A stretch of 64,000 bases of DNA from the NCBI RefSeq assembly GCF_000153045.1, contig NZ_CH724159.1, forward strand, positions 1,413,513 to 1,477,512, given 5' to 3'. This DNA comes from Synechococcus sp. WH 5701. Its GTDB lineage: Bacteria > Cyanobacteriota > Cyanobacteriia > PCC-6307 > Cyanobiaceae. The notes below the pieces were generated by a model that did no database searches, had not been told where the DNA came from, and saw only the letters and a list, made by a program, of their open reading frames with translations. The position numbers and the translations under genes were made by a program. Below are positions 9,380 to 18,388 of the stretch, piece after piece (the stretch's first letter is position 1; each line of letters opens with the position of its first letter).

Positions 9380-10488
9380 CCAGCGCCGCGCACCGGCGGA
9401 AGGTGATCGAGCTGATCGGCGAGGCCAATGCCGCTGGTGCTGGCCTGGTTAGCGCCTGCCGTGAGATCGGGATCAGCCTGCGCACGCTCCAACACTGGCG
9501 GAAGGCCTTTGGTGGTGATGGGGACGGCGTGGACCGCCGTAAAGGCAGTTCTCGCCTCGTCGTTCACCGATTGAATGAGGAGGAACGTCAGCGGATCCTG
9601 CTGACTTGCAACCAACCGGAGTACGCCTCGCTGCCGCCTGGGCAGATCGTGCCGGCTCTGGCGGATCAGGGGCTCTACATCGGCTCCGAGAGCAGCTTCT
9701 ATCGGGTCTTGCACCAGGCGGGGCAATGCCACCGCCGAGGGCGGGCCCGGCTGCCGCAGGAACCGCGCTCCGTGCCGCGTCTGATGGCGGATCGCCCCAA
9801 TGCGGTCTGGTCATGGGACATCACCTATCTGCCGACCACAGTGCGGGGTGTGTGGCTGTATCTCTACCTGGTGATCGACGTCTGGAGCCGCAAGGTGGTG
9901 GCCTGGGACGTGGCCGAGATGGAGTCGGCCGACATCGCAGCTGACCTGGTGAAGCGGGCCTGCCTCAGGGAGCGCTACTGCCGGCCTAAGGGGTTCGGCG
10001 CCAACCAGTCTCCCCAGCAGCCGCTGATCCTCCATGCCGATAACGGCAATGCCATGAGAGCGGCCACGTTGGAGAGCCGGCTGGAGGAACTGGGAGTGCT
10101 GCGATCGTTCTCGCGGCCGCGAGTCAGCAACGACAACCCCTACTCGGAATCCCTGTTCCGCACGGTCAAGTACCGGCCCGACTACCCCAGTCGGCCGTTT
10201 GACAGCAAAGATGAGGCCTGCGAGTGGGTGGCGGCGTTTGTCGACTGGTACAACCACCGGCACCGCCACAGCGGCAACAAATTCGTCACGCCCCATCAGC
10301 GTCACAGTGGAGCCGCCAAGGCCATTTGCCAGCAGCGAGCCGAGGTCTACGAGAAGGCCCGCCAGACCAATCCAGCACGCTGGAGCAGAAGCACCCGCTG
10401 CTGGCGTCAACCCGAAGAAGTGTGGATCAACAAGCCATCAGAGGAACCAGATCCGATCCTCGCGCTACCATTAGTCGAGGCCGCCTGA
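9343..10488 (+). CDS. IS3-family transposase OrfB (catalytic part, reached by frameshift)
   Basis: Read in the -1 frame relative to OrfA; the fusion OrfAB would be about 538 residues. It contains an HTH_21-like segment and then the rve integrase core with the DDE triad: WSWDITYLPTT (first Asp), ILHADNGNAM (second Asp) and SNDNPYSESLFRTVKY (Glu). The C-terminal part (WYNHRHRHSG, TPHQRHSGAA) matches the family's usual ending. No internal stop, so the element looks functional. Confidence 0.9.
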   Translation: MGCLLLGGRGRLTSAAHRRKVIELIGEANAAGAGLVSACREIGISLRTLQHWRKAFGGDGDGVDRRKGSSRLVVHRLNEEERQRILLTCNQPEYASLPPGQIVPALADQGLYIGSESSFYRVLHQAGQCHRRGRARLPQEPRSVPRLMADRPNAVWSWDITYLPTTVRGVWLYLYLVIDVWSRKVVAWDVAEMESADIAADLVKRACLRERYCRPKGFGANQSPQQPLILHADNGNAMRAATLESRLEELGVLRSFSRPRVSNDNPYSESLFRTVKYRPDYPSRPFDSKDEACEWVAAFVDWYNHRHRHSGNKFVTPHQRHSGAAKAICQQRAEVYEKARQTNPARWSRSTRCWRQPEEVWINKPSEEPDPILALPLVEAA

Positions 10489-10497
10489 ATGGCAGCC

Positions 10498-10519
10498 AAG
10501 GAGTGACACCTTCCCTGAA
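10498..10519 (-). repeat. Right terminal inverted repeat of the IS3-family element
   Basis: Reverse complement partner of 8816-8837. It lies ten bases past the OrfB stop codon. Confidence 0.8.
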
Positions 10520-11249
10520 AGTCACCGGCAATGGGTAGGACGGGGTGGCTTGAGAGCCAGAAGCTGGAAAACAATTCCAAGTCTCGGTGGATTCCCAGAT
10601 CCAGCAGAAAATTGAGGTGATCTGATGAGCCATATGGGAATCGAGCTGAAATCGCTTCTGCAGAGCGTCTTGAGCATTCGCCATTGGCTCCTGTCTTGGA
10701 CTCTACTCCCACTGCATATTCTGGAACCCTACATCCCCAACCAGGGCATGCAGCAATGCCGTAAAACAGTTCTGGTGCATAGGTATTGAGCGAGCGTCGC
10801 CGCTCCGTGATGTACTGTGTGCTGCTATCTCAGCGGACAGTCTTAAATGAGATGTATCGGTCAATGGACCTAAAGGCAGCCATCAGCAACGAACAAAGGA
10901 AAAATAAGGATGACTCTCTAAAAGGTCGTCCTGACTAAAACTTGCACGCAAGTAAACCACATTGAAGATCGCCCATCAAAGCTACCTCCAAGCCAATCCT
11001 AGCACTTAGATGTCATTATCGGCAAGACTGTAAAACAAGAATAGTTGTGGAACATTAAAACACGCTTGAGGCGAGAGACTTGACAAAACATTCGCCTGGA
11101 TTCATGCTGGAATGATGAAGCACAGATTCAGCTTCGAAATAAGTGCTCTTCAATTCATTCTACGATTTACACTTGGATCAGATCAATGCATTCATGCCTC
11201 GGCTATTGCATCACGCGAAGGGTAGGCAGATCCACAAATTGATAGAAAC
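10520..11249. other. 730-base intergenic region
   Basis: Low-GC stretch between the IS3 element and the GT10-like gene. I find no open frame with plausible composition, no RNA gene and no clear terminator. The promoter of the downstream gene presumably lies in 11100-11240. Confidence 0.4.
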
Positions 11250-12422
11250 ATGAAGCGTGGTATTTTTGTGCAATGGAGTACAACTTACTATCCATCTTCT
11301 ATATTATTTGATACTGATTCAACCAGAATCCACAGTTACTACACCATACCCCATGCCCTACTACGACAAGCGCTTATCAGCCATGGTATCCTTCTATGTC
11401 CAATTGAAGAGTTTGGCGAGCACAAGAGAGCGGACTTTTTGATTTCTGTCGACTTGCCTATCTCCAAGATAGAAATCCAAAGAGCTTGTGACAAGTTGCT
11501 TAATCCGGGTGGGCCAAGAATTCTCATCGTCATGGAATCTGCTCATTCCATGCCTGAGTTACTCTGTAAATCAGAATTCAGCGATTGGAGCCACGTAATA
11601 CATTACTCTAGCCTTCTGCCATCCAGCATTAAGCACTACAACTATACACTTCCTTCTAATTTGAGTTATCTGTCGGTTCAAGGGCAAGACTATACTCATG
11701 ATCGTCACAGACTCGTGGGAATGATGAGCACTAATAAGCCCTCTCGCCTAACTGCAACTATCTCAAGAAGAGTGCGAAGTCACCGGTCTGCTTATCGCTA
11801 TGACTCTGCTGGTGTATTCAGGTGGCTGAGGCAAGAGGATGGCTTGAGACTCCGCAGACATTTCTCAAAAAGACTAGCAAAATTAATTCCCGATGACTTT
11901 CTTGTCTTCGGAGGCCAGTGGGATGGCTCATCCTTCGCCCCACACCATCGCGTGCTCAAGCCCAAAGCAAATCCATGCTCAAAAGGCCCTACATCGTGCA
12001 ATTCAATATCTATAATTCAGGGATTTAAGTATTTTTTTGCAACAGAAAATCTAATAGGCGACGATGGATATCTTACAGAAAAGTTATTTAATGTTATTCG
12101 GGCTGGCTCAGTTCCAATATATAAACCAGCCACTGATAGCAGAGTCTTTCCATTTACCGGAGCACACGCAAACCTTCCATTTATAGATTTGCGAATGGTT
12201 AAAAATAATTCCGCATCACAACTTGTTAGCTTGCTCCGAAATATTACTCCCAATACTTATCAGAAGTACTTGCAAGCTGGAAAGGAGTTTCTTTCTTCTC
12301 AACTTGCCGTCTCTCATACCCCTTGTGCATATGCCCAATCAATGTCAACACTTCTTTCGGACTTGATTCTCAGCTCCATCAACGAAAAACCTTTGAACAA
12401 TGTTCGTCGTCAATCCCATTGA
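11250..12422 (+). CDS. GT10/fucosyltransferase-like glycosyltransferase
   Basis: 390 residues from ATG 11250. The C-terminal half carries the hallmark of alpha-1,3-fucosyltransferases (GT10): FKYFFATENLIGDDG then YLTEKLFNVIRAGSVPIYK, where the ExxxxDYxTEKL-type segment binds GDP-fucose. The N-terminal half is divergent. By family it transfers L-fucose from GDP-fucose, and gmd and fcl for that donor lie at 40-42 kb in the same window, which supports the reading. AT-rich with codon use unlike the core genome, suggesting transfer. Could act on another deoxy-hexose. Confidence 0.75.
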   Translation: MKRGIFVQWSTTYYPSSILFDTDSTRIHSYYTIPHALLRQALISHGILLCPIEEFGEHKRADFLISVDLPISKIEIQRACDKLLNPGGPRILIVMESAHSMPELLCKSEFSDWSHVIHYSSLLPSSIKHYNYTLPSNLSYLSVQGQDYTHDRHRLVGMMSTNKPSRLTATISRRVRSHRSAYRYDSAGVFRWLRQEDGLRLRRHFSKRLAKLIPDDFLVFGGQWDGSSFAPHHRVLKPKANPCSKGPTSCNSISIIQGFKYFFATENLIGDDGYLTEKLFNVIRAGSVPIYKPATDSRVFPFTGAHANLPFIDLRMVKNNSASQLVSLLRNITPNTYQKYLQAGKEFLSSQLAVSHTPCAYAQSMSTLLSDLILSSINEKPLNNVRRQSH

Positions 12423-12493
12423 TCGAGAACCATTTCAAAAATCGCCACTGTTTCAAGATTCGCCTGACCATCCGGCTGGTTGTTCGGCGACAA

Positions 12494-13500
12494 TTAGATA
12501 GCCGGGCTCAGCACCGCCAAGAAATACGCTGAAGGACTTTTAGGCCCCCCTGCACCGCAACCCACCTTGCGCAAGAGCAGAGGATTCATCACAAAAGATT
12601 CGGAAATCGCAGCAACGGCAAACAGGATTGGACGAGCAATAGGTCCGGTAAGGCGGTGGTGCCGAAACAGGAGACGTCGAATAAGATCCTTCGGCCCGAG
12701 TGCAAAGCGAAGAGCTGTCATCTGACGGTAGCTGACAAACCAACTGAGCGCCAGTTCAGAAACTCTGGGATTCGCTTGAATGGCATCACTGAGATACTGA
12801 GTGGAGCTTCTCCCAATTCGATCAATGAACTCCCAGCTCCATCGCTCCGTATGATTGAGATGGAGAAACTGACTGGAATCAAGATGCAAGCGCTTCAGGC
12901 CAATCGCCTGTAGCGCAAGAGGAAGGATCAAGTCCCACCAGAGTAGTCCAATGGTTAGTTCTGAGCTGAGGAGTGGGTGCACACGTGGCACAAGTGAGGA
13001 ATGGAAAGCGATGAAGTCGATCCCAGAGTTATAAGGTACTAACGCTTGTCTTGGGTCTGATAGGCCTATAATTGCGACGAGGTCACTCATTGCGGACACA
13101 TCGCAACGGTGCGCGAGAAGAAAGAGGCTTGTATCGAGCTCATGAAGGATTCGCTGCGAAGCCTCCGTTAGAGAAATATGGATATCCGCATTTGTGATAG
13201 CAATGGGCTGGTCAGGAAAGCGCTGGGACGCTGCGCAAAGTAGGCTCAAGAGATTCGGAAGATGGTCAGGGAACCCTCCTTTGATGGCTCGACAGAGAGA
13301 ACCGTGACGCCAGCATTCTCCAGCGCCTCCTCGAAGCCAGAATTAGCATCGAACTCTTGGCGCGTGTTTATCGAGACAGGCTCGAACCCAGCCGCAAACC
13401 ATGAGGCCAATATCCTTGCCTGAAAAGAATCCTCAGCCTGACTATTGAAAGGTTCACCGAGAATCTGAGGCGGGATAGATACAAGAAGCGGAATGCCCAT
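12494..13500 (-). pseudogene. Frameshifted gene of unknown function (glycan-locus protein)
   Basis: Two minus-strand frames, 13246-13500 and 12494-13249, are halves of one protein. The first part (MGIPLLVSIPPQ through VLSVEPSKEG) runs into the second frame, which upstream of its apparent start reads GGFPDHLPNLLSLLCAASQ, so the junction is natural after a one-base shift near the CCCTCCTTT run at 13274-13282. The joined product would be about 335 residues, with QPIAITNADIHI (NAD-like acidic motif) in the middle. I do not recognise the family; the position between glycosyltransferases suggests a role in sugar transfer. Sequencing error or true decay cannot be separated. Confidence 0.6.
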
Positions 13501-13985
13501 TAGGAATAATTACAGGAGGGAAGGCAGTATATACTTGAGGAACTGGACTGATTCAAAGTATGGCAAAAGCGCACTGGTCCGAACTACAGACTTTGGGTTC
13601 ACTGTGCGGGCTTGCTGCTTCTCTGTGCCCAAGATCCGCATTACTGCAACTCATCTCGATCTGATTAGTTTCCAAAAGCCGATTAGGGATGAACGGTTGC
13701 AGGGCAAGAATCGTATCCCCGCTTGGTATCAGCTACTGCAGGAAGCCCTGGGCATCCGTATCGCCCAGTTGGAGGAGCAGCAGGGGCGCAGCTCGCGGAA
13801 GTCTTCCAAGTCGCCGGCGAGGCAGCCTGGAGTGATCAGTACATTTCCCATGTGGAGGAGGCTGGTCATTGTGCCGGAGGCAGCATAATAGGTGGGGGTA
13901 TCGGATATCGGACACAGGCACAGCCCAATTCCTTCAAATGAATTCCAGCTGAGGCACATGAGCGTTGGTCGTTCGAAAAGATCGG
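13501..13985 (+). other. Non-coding stretch with possible decayed coding sequence
   Basis: At about 13710-13870 protein-like text continues across two frames: RIPAWYQLLQEALGIRIAQL, then after a shift GAQLAEVFQVAGEAAWSDQY. Neither frame alone makes a credible gene. This looks like the remains of an inactivated gene of unknown family. The rest of the stretch shows nothing. Confidence 0.35.
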
Positions 13986-14867
13986 ATGGCAACACTTCCG
14001 ATGACCAAGCCTCGCTACCTTCCCCCAAGGCATCCCCCCAACCGCCAAACGATGGCCCCCACAATCTATCTGCACTGGAGCGCAACCCCCTACGACTGGC
14101 TTAGGCCAGGGGCCTATCACACGATCGTGGCGGGCGATGGGCGGGTTCAGCGGCTGCATGCTTACACGATTGATCTTTACAGCCACACCTACAGGCGCAA
14201 CAGCAATTCGGTGGCGATCTGCTGCGCCTGCATGGGCGGTTGGCCGGATCCCTGGTCGATGCCTCCCACCGAGGCGCAGATCAGTGCGATGTGCCGTGAA
14301 GTGGCCAGCCTCAGCCACGACTGGGGCTGGCAGGCGAACGACATCACGATTCAGCGGGTTATGACCCATGCCGAAGCGGCCTCGAATCGCGATGGCCGCG
14401 TGATGCACGACAACTACGGCCCGGTGATCTGGGGCGGCACGGGCGAACGCTGGGATTTCCTGCAGCTGCGCCGGGGTGGAGCCAACGATGGCGGTGAGGA
14501 GTTGCGTCGCAGCATCCGTGAGCAGCTGATGGCACGAGCCAAGGGTGCCGGCCCAGAAACCAGCAGCCCCGCCATCGTCTTCAGCCGCTCCGCCACGATG
14601 CAGGCCCGTGGCGAGCAGCTGGCGGTGGAGATCGATCGCAACGGCACCTCCTGGGCCCTGGCAGCCGACCTGCTCGGCCTCTATGAGATTCCCTACGAAT
14701 GGGATCCACGCCAACGGCGCCTTCTGATCGGCAGCAGCGATGTGGCCCCCACCTACCGCGACGATGGGTTGCAGGACACCAGCGGTCAGCCGATGTTCGA
14801 GATGGCCCTGCTGGGCGGCCAGTCGCCGGTGATCCTGCGGGGCCTGGTGATCGAGAACCGGGCCTGA
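13986..14867 (+). CDS. N-acetylmuramoyl-L-alanine amidase-like protein
   Basis: About 293 residues from ATG 13986; the frame opens earlier with TTG 13965, and ATGs at 14001 and 14052 are also possible. The segment IYLHWSATPYDW holds the first zinc His of the Amidase_2/PGRP fold, AYHTIVAGDGRVQRLHAY is the core strand pair, and QRVMTHAEAASNRDGR carries a second His. The C-terminal part (TSSPAIVFSRSATMQARGEQ) is probably a separate domain. By family it cleaves the amide bond between muramic acid and the stem peptide; the absence of an obvious signal peptide leaves its site of action open. It is unconnected to the glycan genes and may have come with the toxin-antitoxin cluster. Confidence 0.7.
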   Translation: MATLPMTKPRYLPPRHPPNRQTMAPTIYLHWSATPYDWLRPGAYHTIVAGDGRVQRLHAYTIDLYSHTYRRNSNSVAICCACMGGWPDPWSMPPTEAQISAMCREVASLSHDWGWQANDITIQRVMTHAEAASNRDGRVMHDNYGPVIWGGTGERWDFLQLRRGGANDGGEELRRSIREQLMARAKGAGPETSSPAIVFSRSATMQARGEQLAVEIDRNGTSWALAADLLGLYEIPYEWDPRQRRLLIGSSDVAPTYRDDGLQDTSGQPMFEMALLGGQSPVILRGLVIENRA

Positions 14868-15024
14868 TGCCGGGTGCTGGAATTCGCCGAGGAATTCGGC
14901 ATCACCGCCTTCTTCTCACCCTTTGCTCTGGGGGACCGCCGCGGCGGCTGACGGGGTTCAGCTGGCCCTGCTGATCGGCGCAAACCAGGGGCATCGGCAC
15001 CCATCAGGGATGCCAGAAAAAGCA

Positions 15025-15051
15025 GCATGATCGGATAATATCCGATCATGC
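15025..15051 (+). promoter_or_regulatory. Perfect palindrome over the abiEi -10 and start codon (candidate operator)
   Basis: Arms GCATGATCGGAT and ATCCGATCATGC are perfectly complementary around a three-base AAT centre. The palindrome includes GATAAT (15034-15039), a good -10 hexamer, and the abiEi ATG at 15048-15050. AbiEi antitoxins are known to repress their own promoters by binding inverted repeats, so this is a strong operator candidate. With the -10 so close, the transcript would be nearly leaderless. Confidence 0.7.
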
Positions 15052-15731
15052 CTCATAAATCAGACAAGTCCAGAGCCAAGAGGCTGGAGCATCCCCTGGG
15101 GCGCTTCGGGTCGCTGCCCCTGGCGCGCGAGGTGCTGGATGAGGTGCTCAGCGGCTACCGGCGCCCGAACGACAAGGTGAGCGAATGGCTGCGGGAGGGA
15201 GCCCTGCAGCCATTGCGGCGCGGGCTCTACCTGGCGGGGCCTTCCCTCCGGACCAGCCCGACTTGCCTGCCGCTGCTGGCCAACCATCTCTATGGGCCCT
15301 CCTACGTGTCGCTCGACTTTGCCCTGGCCTTTCACGGTTTGATCCCGGAAGGGGTGGCGGAGGTGACCTCCGTAACGCCGAAGCCGAGCCGCCGGCTCAC
15401 CAACAGCCTCGGGCGTTTTTCCTATCACCACCTGCCGCTCCCCTATTACGCGATCAGCCAGCAGCTGGGTGAGGGCCCCGATGGCCTCCGCTTTCTGATC
15501 GCCAGTCCCACCAAGGCCCTGTGTGATCGGCTGGTGCTCAGCCGGCAGCTGCCGCTGCTGTCACGGGTGACCATGCGTCAGTGGTTGCTGGAGGACCTGA
15601 GGCTCGATCCCGATTCACTCAGCCAGCTCAGCCTCAGCGAGATCCGTCGGTGCCAGGCCAGCGGCTTCAAGCAACGCCAGCTGGGCACGTTGCTGACGGT
15701 GATCGAGACCCTTCACCAGGAGCTGGTGTGA
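15048..15731 (+). CDS. abiEi: AbiEi-family type IV antitoxin and autorepressor
   Basis: 227 residues. The N-terminal winged-helix DNA-binding part (about 20-75) contains VSEWLREGALQPLRRGLYL, the typical 'regions of low-identity repressor' signature of AbiEi; the C-terminal antitoxin domain has YGPSYVSLDFALAFHGLIP, shared by the family, and ASPTKALCDRL. By family it antagonises the AbiEii nucleotidyltransferase without direct toxin binding and represses the operon. Its stop overlaps the toxin start (GTGA at 15728). No ribosome site is seen upstream of the ATG. Confidence 0.88.
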   Translation: MPHKSDKSRAKRLEHPLGRFGSLPLAREVLDEVLSGYRRPNDKVSEWLREGALQPLRRGLYLAGPSLRTSPTCLPLLANHLYGPSYVSLDFALAFHGLIPEGVAEVTSVTPKPSRRLTNSLGRFSYHHLPLPYYAISQQLGEGPDGLRFLIASPTKALCDRLVLSRQLPLLSRVTMRQWLLEDLRLDPDSLSQLSLSEIRRCQASGFKQRQLGTLLTVIETLHQELV

Positions 15732-16587
15732 CGAGCGACGGACCGGTGAACAGAGTTGTGGAACAGATGCTGCTGCGTGTGCCGCAGGGCAGCGCTGCGG
15801 AACGCAGCCAGGCGCTGCGGGAGGTGATGCAGGAGATTGCACTGGCGGGGCTGGTTCGGCGTGGTTTCTTCGGAAAGTCAGCGTTCTTTGGCGGCACCTG
15901 CCTGCGCATCTTTAACCAGCTACCGCGGCTTTCGGAGGATCTGGATTTCTCGCTGCTGCGGCCGGATCCAGAGTTCTCGTTGCAGCCCTATCTGCAGGGG
16001 CTGGGGGAGGAATTTGCCGGGCTGGGCTGGGGATTGATGTGGAGATCCGCGAGAAGAAGAAAACAGTCGACACCCCCATTGTTTCGGCCTTCCTGAAACC
16101 CACCACCACCATGGTGGAGCTGGCGATCGGTGGGGCCAGATCGATGAAGATCAAGCTTGAGGTCGACACCGACCCGCCGCTCGGGTTCAACACTGAGGAG
16201 CAGCTTCTGCTGCAGCCCTATTCGTGTTACGTGAAGTGCTTCAGCCTGCCGGGTCTGTTTGCCGGCAAGATGCATGCGGTGCTGTTTCGCCAGTGGCAGC
16301 AACGGGTGAAAGGACGCGATTGGTTTGATCTGGAGTGGTACGTACGTCGTGGCACGCCCTTGCATCTTGATCATCTGGCAGACCGCGCTCGCCAGAGCGG
16401 CCACTGGACTGTGGATCAGCCCTTCACGGCAGCAACCCTCCAAAGCCTGCTGGCCGACCGCATCACTCGCCTGGATGTGGCGAACGCCAGCGTGGACATC
16501 CAACGCTTCATCGCCGACCCGCAGCCGCTGGAGATCTGGACCCAGGCCTACTTCCTTGATCTGGTGCAACGCATTCAGTTGGTGTGA
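15728..16587 (+). pseudogene. abiEii: AbiEii-family nucleotidyltransferase toxin, frameshifted
   Basis: Starts at GTG 15728 inside the antitoxin stop. The first frame gives GKSAFFGGTCLRIFNQLPRL and SEDLDFSLL, the GGT...RLSxDLDF nucleotidyltransferase motif of AbiEii. It leaves frame at a GGGG run (16029-16032); adding one G restores LGWGIDVEIREKKK and the rest (LPGLFAGKMHAVLFRQWQQR, KGRDWFDLEWYV) to 16587. Uninterrupted, it would be about 286 residues, normal for the family. The single-base loss in a homopolymer could be decay, sequencing error or a phase-variable switch. As written the toxin is truncated after the catalytic motif. Confidence 0.82.
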
Positions 16588-16633
16588 GGGGTTGCCCGAG
16601 GGGCGTCTTCACCCCGCCCAGATCTCGGCCAGC

Positions 16634-16990
16634 TCAAGGCTCCTCAACGAAAGGTGTGATGCCGAGGCCGGCAGCACAGCGGGCCAGATGCAGGGAGTCG
16701 GCAAAGTCGAGCCCCTGGCGATGCCACTCCAGGGCATACAGCACCTGATCATCATGCTCAAGATGCACCTGCGGGATGGCCATCAGACCTTCAAAGGCAC
16801 TGATGACCGCCTCGGGCGACAAGCGATACGCACCGCGCAGCACCCATTCCAGCTCAAGCGTCACCGTGATCGGCACAAAGCAGGCGGAGCTACGATCGAT
16901 AAGATGCGCTGCTCGCTCGGCCTGCTCTGGATCATCGTTGGTGAGCAACCGCACCAGCACGTTGGTGTCGAGAGCCAGCGGCAGACTCAT
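16634..16990 (-). CDS. VapC-type PIN-domain toxin, C-terminally truncated
   Basis: 118 residues from ATG 16990. PIN acidic residues are visible in LALDTNVLVRLL, the central ELEWVL, and LDFADSLHLARC; the last conserved Asp (usually in a TFDxxF strand) is missing because the protein stops after GITPFVEEP. The bases just beyond match the 3' end of a Uma2 gene (LELAEIWAG in another frame), so the tail appears replaced by recombination. VapC toxins are Mg-dependent RNases. Its start overlaps the antitoxin stop (ATGA). Activity is doubtful. Confidence 0.75.
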   Translation of the reverse strand: MSLPLALDTNVLVRLLTNDDPEQAERAAHLIDRSSACFVPITVTLELEWVLRGAYRLSPEAVISAFEGLMAIPQVHLEHDDQVLYALEWHRQGLDFADSLHLARCAAGLGITPFVEEP

Positions 16991-17201
16991 GGGTGCACTG
17001 GGCGCTTGGCGAACAAGGCTGGATCCATCTGCTCCAGGGAAACGGTGGGTCCGTGGTAGCCCGAACAGCCGATCAGGGAGAGGGCAGAGCCGGGTTGACC
17101 TGCCCCCTGGGGTGTGAGGCGCAGACCATCCGGCTCCAGGCTGAGAGCCGGGCCGGAATCACCAGCTGCCCCTTCGAGGAGAGGGTGAGAATGGCGTCCA
17201 T
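16987..17201 (-). pseudogene. VapB-type (AbrB-fold) antitoxin, frameshifted
   Basis: From ATG 17201 the frame reads MDAILTLSSKGQLVIPARL, the swapped-hairpin AbrB/SpoVT DNA-binding motif. It then leaves frame; the continuing frame reads LEPDGLRLTPQGAGQPGSAL and ends at 16987, overlapping the vapC start. The usual residues between PAR and LEPGD are missing, so a small non-triplet deletion is likely. The antitoxin as written would be non-functional, which fits with the truncated toxin beside it. Confidence 0.65.
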
Positions 17202-17217
17202 GGTTCAACTCCAGCAC

Positions 17218-17235
17218 GTCTTACCAGCGTAAGAC
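17218..17235. promoter_or_regulatory. Inverted repeat upstream of vapB (candidate operator)
   Basis: GTCTTAC and GTAAGAC form a perfect seven-base inverted repeat around a four-base centre, 16 bases upstream of the vapB start. VapB antitoxins bind such repeats to control their own operons. No T-run follows, so a terminator is less likely. Confidence 0.5.
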
Positions 17236-17366
17236 AGATCACTGCCGCCGGGCCTGTCGCACTCTCGTGACCATCGGCACCCCACATCGCGCTCCGATCG
17301 GGATGAGCACGTCGAGAAATCACCCACCAGCAGCCGCTGGTTTGAGAAGTGGCCCGAGTGGTGCAT

Positions 17367-18002
17367 TCACCCCGCCCAGATCTCAGCCAGCTCCAAGCGC
17401 AACCCCGGAAACTCGGATCCAGCCTCCAGCCACTCCAGCTGCTCCAGGCGCTGGGGCTCGCCACTGGCGGGCCACACCTCCACAGCGCACTCGTCGGGCA
17501 GCAGCAGCCAGCCGAGGCGGGCGCCGTTGGCCTGGTACACGGCCATCTTGCGGCGCAGGGCGGTAAGGCCACGAGGGCCTTCGTCGCTGGGGCTGGCCAG
17601 TTCCACCACCAGGTCCGGGCAGAGGGGCACGAAGCTCCGCCGCTCCTGCGTGCTGAGCGTCTCCCAGCGCTGCTGACTCACCAGCGAGGCGTCGGGGCTG
17701 AGGACAGAGCCATCGGGCAGGCGGAACCCTGTGGAGCTGTCGAACACCTTCCATCCACGGTTGCTCCTAGTAAAAAGCTTGAGCTGCAAAATCAATTCAC
17801 CATTACGCGAGCCTGTTTCACCACCTGTCGGAGTCATGGCAATCAGCTGCCCATCAGCGGCGAGTTCCAGCACCGCCTCAGGGTTCTCTGCACACACCCG
17901 CTCAAACTGCTCTGGGGTGAGACGCAGATCGGCTGGCAGCCACAGCCGTGCACGTGAATCAAACGCTGCAACAGCCTCGGTTTGGTTGGTAGCGAGGGAC
18001 AT
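17367..18002 (-). CDS. Uma2-family (DUF820) predicted nuclease
   Basis: 211 residues. It has the cyanobacterium-typical Uma2 layout: LTPEQFERVCAENPEAVLEL near the start, MTPTGGETGSRNGELILQL, then SPDASLVSQQRW and the PD-(D/E)XK-like core CPDLVVELASPSDEGPRGL, ending LRLELAEIWAG. These proteins are abundant in cyanobacteria, with restriction-endonuclease-like folds; their role is unproven and often linked to mobile DNA. A second copy, about as long and similar along its full length, lies at 37118-37762. An isolated gene with the vapBC remains downstream. Confidence 0.85.
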   Translation of the reverse strand: MSLATNQTEAVAAFDSRARLWLPADLRLTPEQFERVCAENPEAVLELAADGQLIAMTPTGGETGSRNGELILQLKLFTRSNRGWKVFDSSTGFRLPDGSVLSPDASLVSQQRWETLSTQERRSFVPLCPDLVVELASPSDEGPRGLTALRRKMAVYQANGARLGWLLLPDECAVEVWPASGEPQRLEQLEWLEAGSEFPGLRLELAEIWAG

Positions 18003-18145
18003 GATGGTTGAAGCCTGGCGGCTGAAATCACGTTAGCCGCAATGGCCGTAGAAGAGACTGAGCCGGGCATTGCCAGGGTGGTGTTGCACGAATAATCCCC
18101 ATACACCTCTGCCGTGTAAGAACTGAAGTGGCTCGGACCTGTTGT

Positions 18146-18388
18146 TCTCCCAGCGTCGCCAATCTGAGTCCGGTCCTGCCTGAGCTGCTGCTCGCTATTC
18201 TCCATGCGCCCGAGGCTCATGGCCTTGAGGATGCTGTCTTTGGCTTCCACCGTGGTGCCTTCCAGCGCCACATGCCCCATCTGTGCCAGGCTGGATTTCT
18301 GGCAGAGCCTGAGCAACTAGACAAACAGTTCCTCCAGCCGCTCCAGGCGCCGGCGGCGGAACTCGGCCAAGCCTTGGACTTCATCCAG
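18146..18388 (-). pseudogene. Remnant of an IS1182-type transposase
   Basis: On the minus strand the text MGHVALEGTTVEAKDSILK followed by AMSLGRMENSEQQL matches the IS1182 pattern 'GHVALDGTKxKAN...KAMSYGRM'. Upstream it reads RRRRLERLEELFV then an in-frame stop. Only about 80 codons survive, with no DDE core. It is cut off against the ISAs1-like remnant on the other strand. Confidence 0.6.

Larger units (their letters stand above)
8816..10519 (+). mobile_element. IS3-family insertion sequence, complete
   Basis: A 1704-base element bounded by imperfect 22-base inverted repeats (8816-8837 and 10498-10519, 19 of 22 matching; outer end TTCAGGRAAG). It carries two overlapping frames in the IS3 arrangement, joined by an A-AAA-AAG slippery heptamer. 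I cannot see a clear target duplication, so the exact termini are uncertain by a few bases. It sits between two glycosyltransferase genes and interrupts nothing recognisable. Confidence 0.88.

Noticed and set aside
8811..10525. Target duplications for the IS3 element
   Set aside because: Flanks of the proposed ends do not show a convincing 3-5 base repeat, so none is reported.
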